The notes beneath the pieces were generated by a model. It was not told the DNA's origin. It saw only the letters and a list, made by a program, of their open reading frames with translations, and made no database searches. Shown here piece by piece: positions 10,568 to 12,492 of a DNA stretch of 12,492 nt (position 1 is the first letter of the stretch; each line of letters opens with the position of its first letter). The stretch comes from Desulfovibrionaceae bacterium UBA6814 (lineage in GTDB: Bacteria > Desulfobacterota > Desulfovibrionia > Desulfovibrionales > Desulfovibrionaceae), in NCBI GenBank assembly GCA_002452635.1, contig DKEU01000268.1, forward strand, positions 1 to 12,492, read 5' to 3'. Position numbers and translations under genes: made by a program.

Positions 10568-12492
10568 ATGCTCCAGGAGCTGTTCATCGCCCTGGCCGGC
10601 AACCCCAACGCCGGCAAGACCACCATGTTCAACGCCATGACCGGGGCGCGGCAGCACGTGGGCAACTACCCGGGCATCACCGTGGAGAAGAAGGAGGGGC
10701 ACTCCCGCATCGGCGGCGACCTGCTCCACATCCTGGACCTGCCCGGCACCTACTCCCTCACCGCCTATTCCCAGGAAGAGCTGGTGGCCCGCAACGTGCT
10801 GGTGGAGGACCGGCCCCATGCGGTGGTGGACGTGCTCAACGCCGGGGCCCTGGAGCGCAACCTCTACCTGGCGGTGCAGGTGCTGGAGCTGGGCTCGCCC
10901 CTGGTCCTGGCCCTGAACATGATGGACGAGGCCCGGGACCAGGGCCTGGCCATCGACTCCGAGCGCCTGTCCCGGCTGCTCGGGGTGCCCGTGGTGGAGA
11001 CCGTGGCCCGGCAGGGCGCGGGCGTGAACGAAGTGCTGGCCGTGGCCGCCCGGCTCGCCCGGGAGCGCAAGGGCTCCTGGACGCCGCTGGCCATCTCCTA
11101 CGGCCCGGACCTGGATCCGGTGCTGGAGCAGATGACCGCCCGCATCGAGGAGGACGGCTTCCTCACCGACCGCTTCCCGGCCCGCTGGCTGGCCCTCAAG
11201 TACCTGGAGGCCGACGAGGAGATCCGGGTGGTGGGCCGCAAGGCCGGCCCCCTGGCCAAGGAGCTGGAGGACATGGCCGCCCGGGTGGCCGAGCACCTGC
11301 ACAAGACCCTGAACACCTACCCCGAGGCGGTCATCGCCGACTACCGCTACGGGTTCATCACCAGCCTGCTGCGCCAGGGCGTCCTGGCCCGGGCCGGGGA
11401 CCGCGAGCGGCTGGCCTTTTCCGACAACCTGGACAAGCTGCTCACCCACCGGGTGGCGGGGCCGCTGCTCATGTTCGCGGTGCTGTTCGCGGTGTACCAG
11501 GTCACCTTCACCCTGGGCCAGGAGCCCCTGTCCTGGGTGGAGTCCCTGTTCGGCTGGCTGGGCGGCGCGGTGTCCGCGGCCCTGCCCGACGGGCCGCTCC
11601 GGTCGCTCCTGGTGTCCGGGGTCATCGACGGGGTGGGCGGGGTCATGTCCTTCGTACCCCTCATCATGATCATCTTCTTCCTCATCGCCTTCCTGGAGGA
11701 CTCGGGCTACATGGCCCGGGTGGCCTACATGCTGGACCGGGTGTTCCGCATCTTCGGGCTGCACGGCTGCTCGGTCATGCCCCTCATCGTGTCCGGCGGC
11801 ATCGCGGGCGGCTGCGCCGTGCCCGGGGTCATGGCCTCGCGCACCCTGCGGAGCCCCCGGGAGAAGCTGGCCACCCTGCTAGTGGCCCCGTTCATGACCT
11901 GCGGGGCCAAGCTGCCGGTGTTCATCCTGCTCATCGCGGTGTTCTTCCCGGGGAACGAGGCCGTGGCCCTGTTCGCCACCACGGTGGCGGCCTGGGCCGC
12001 CGCGCTCCTGGTGGCGCGGCTCTTGCGCTCCACGGTCATCAGCGGCCCGGCCACGCCCTTTGTCATGGAGCTGCCCCCCTACCGCCTGCCCACCCTGCGC
12101 GGCATGTGCATCCACACCTGGGAGCGCACCTGGCAGTACATGAAAAAGGCCGGCACCGTGATCCTGGCCATCTCCATCCTCATCTGGGCGGCCATGACCT
12201 ACCCCGGCCCCTCGCCCGCGGACCTGGCCCGGCTCGACGCCCGGGAGACCGCGCTCCAGTCCGCAGCCACCAACACCGCAGACCAGGTGCTGCTGGCCCG
12301 CATCGCCGCGGAGCAGGAGAGCCTGGAGGCGGAGCGGGCCGAACTGTCCCTGCGCTCCTCACTCGCTGGGAGATTGGGCGTGGCCCTGGAGGGCGTGACC
12401 AGCCTGGCGGGCTTTACGTGGCGCACCAACATCGCCCTGGTGGGCGGGGTGGCGGCCAAGGAGGTCATCGTGTCCACCCTGGGCACGGCCTA
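10568..12492 (+). CDS. feoB: FeoB ferrous iron transporter, C-terminus beyond the window
   Basis: Inner-membrane Fe2+ importer with an N-terminal G domain; 641 residues are visible and the end is cut by the window. G1 is GNPNAGKT (11-18), switch region GNYPGITVEK (32-41), G3 DLPG (57-60), G4 NMMD (117-120). The membrane part begins near 297. It has both gate motifs: GGIAGGCAVPGVMASRT (410-426, Cys416) and PFMTCGAKLPVF (441-452, Cys445). The conserved WRTNIALVGGVAAKEVIVSTLG is at the edge. A soluble loop rich in Ala and Glu precedes it (DLARLDARETALQS through LSLRSS), a common variable site in FeoB. The start directly abuts the feoA stop, with GGAGGG inside the feoA end. No stop codon was seen in the visible frame. 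Confidence 0.95.
   Translation, partial: MLQELFIALAGNPNAGKTTMFNAMTGARQHVGNYPGITVEKKEGHSRIGGDLLHILDLPGTYSLTAYSQEELVARNVLVEDRPHAVVDVLNAGALERNLYLAVQVLELGSPLVLALNMMDEARDQGLAIDSERLSRLLGVPVVETVARQGAGVNEVLAVAARLARERKGSWTPLAISYGPDLDPVLEQMTARIEEDGFLTDRFPARWLALKYLEADEEIRVVGRKAGPLAKELEDMAARVAEHLHKTLNTYPEAVIADYRYGFITSLLRQGVLARAGDRERLAFSDNLDKLLTHRVAGPLLMFAVLFAVYQVTFTLGQEPLSWVESLFGWLGGAVSAALPDGPLRSLLVSGVIDGVGGVMSFVPLIMIIFFLIAFLEDSGYMARVAYMLDRVFRIFGLHGCSVMPLIVSGGIAGGCAVPGVMASRTLRSPREKLATLLVAPFMTCGAKLPVFILLIAVFFPGNEAVALFATTVAAWAAALLVARLLRSTVISGPATPFVMELPPYRLPTLRGMCIHTWERTWQYMKKAGTVILAISILIWAAMTYPGPSPADLARLDARETALQSAATNTADQVLLARIAAEQESLEAERAELSLRSSLAGRLGVALEGVTSLAGFTWRTNIALVGGVAAKEVIVSTLGTA

Noticed and set aside
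9788..11764. 658-codon minus-strand frame across the feo genes
   Set aside because: Antisense shadow of feoB and its neighbours; the plus strand encodes textbook FeoA and FeoB.

Overview
The window is high-GC DNA, probably from a sulfate-reducing bacterium of the Desulfovibrio group (inference). Three things point there. A TunR-type regulator (XerC/D-like DNA-binding domain fused to two molbindin/TOBE domains) sits next to a TSUP transporter, and I know TunR only from sulfate-reducing deltaproteobacteria. There is a nickel ECF transporter of the NikKMLQO kind. There is a multi-gene Feo iron locus with FeoB-associated Cys-rich proteins. Metal and oxyanion homeostasis is the common theme.

Layout. 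(1) 1-1918: a TSUP/TauE-type transporter (minus strand, cut by the window edge) diverges from tunR (plus). A long inverted repeat lies between them and is the likely TunR operator. (2) 1919-2315: gene-free DNA with a run of perfect stem-loops; one carries the same TGACAC-N16-GTGTCA core as the operator. (3) 2316-5918, minus strand: nikK-nikM-nikL-nikQ-nikO, a complete ECF nickel (or cobalt) importer with two exported accessory proteins. (4) 5919-6433: a palindrome-rich regulatory region, then a plus-strand 86-residue protein that is 40% histidine. (5) 6736-8132: a SAM methyltransferase, then an AT-rich gene for an unrecognised exported protein, then a second, diverged copy of the last ~54 bp of the methyltransferase gene. 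The AT-rich gene therefore looks like a cassette sitting between duplicated gene ends. (6) 8261-9277: a globin-coupled diguanylate cyclase. (7) 9314-12492: the iron locus. It has a Fur-box promoter, a stand-alone Cys-rich FeoA, a terminator, two FeoB-associated Cys-rich membrane proteins, a second Fur-box promoter, and feoA-feoB (feoB runs off the window).

The most notable observation is the second FeoB-associated protein (10001-10219). Its reading frame is interrupted by one TGA. That TGA aligns with a cysteine codon of the adjacent paralogue, is followed by 23 further codons of conserved, GC3-rich coding sequence, and has a perfect 6-bp stem-loop just downstream at bacterial-SECIS distance. 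It is a candidate selenocysteine codon and possibly an undescribed selenoprotein in ferrous-iron uptake; a plain nonsense mutation is the alternative.

How the genes work together: TunR would sense tungstate/molybdate and repress the TSUP transporter. NikKMLQO would import Ni2+, with the His-rich protein as a likely metal buffer. Fur would control both Feo transcription units. The heme-based cyclase would couple gas or redox sensing to c-di-GMP.
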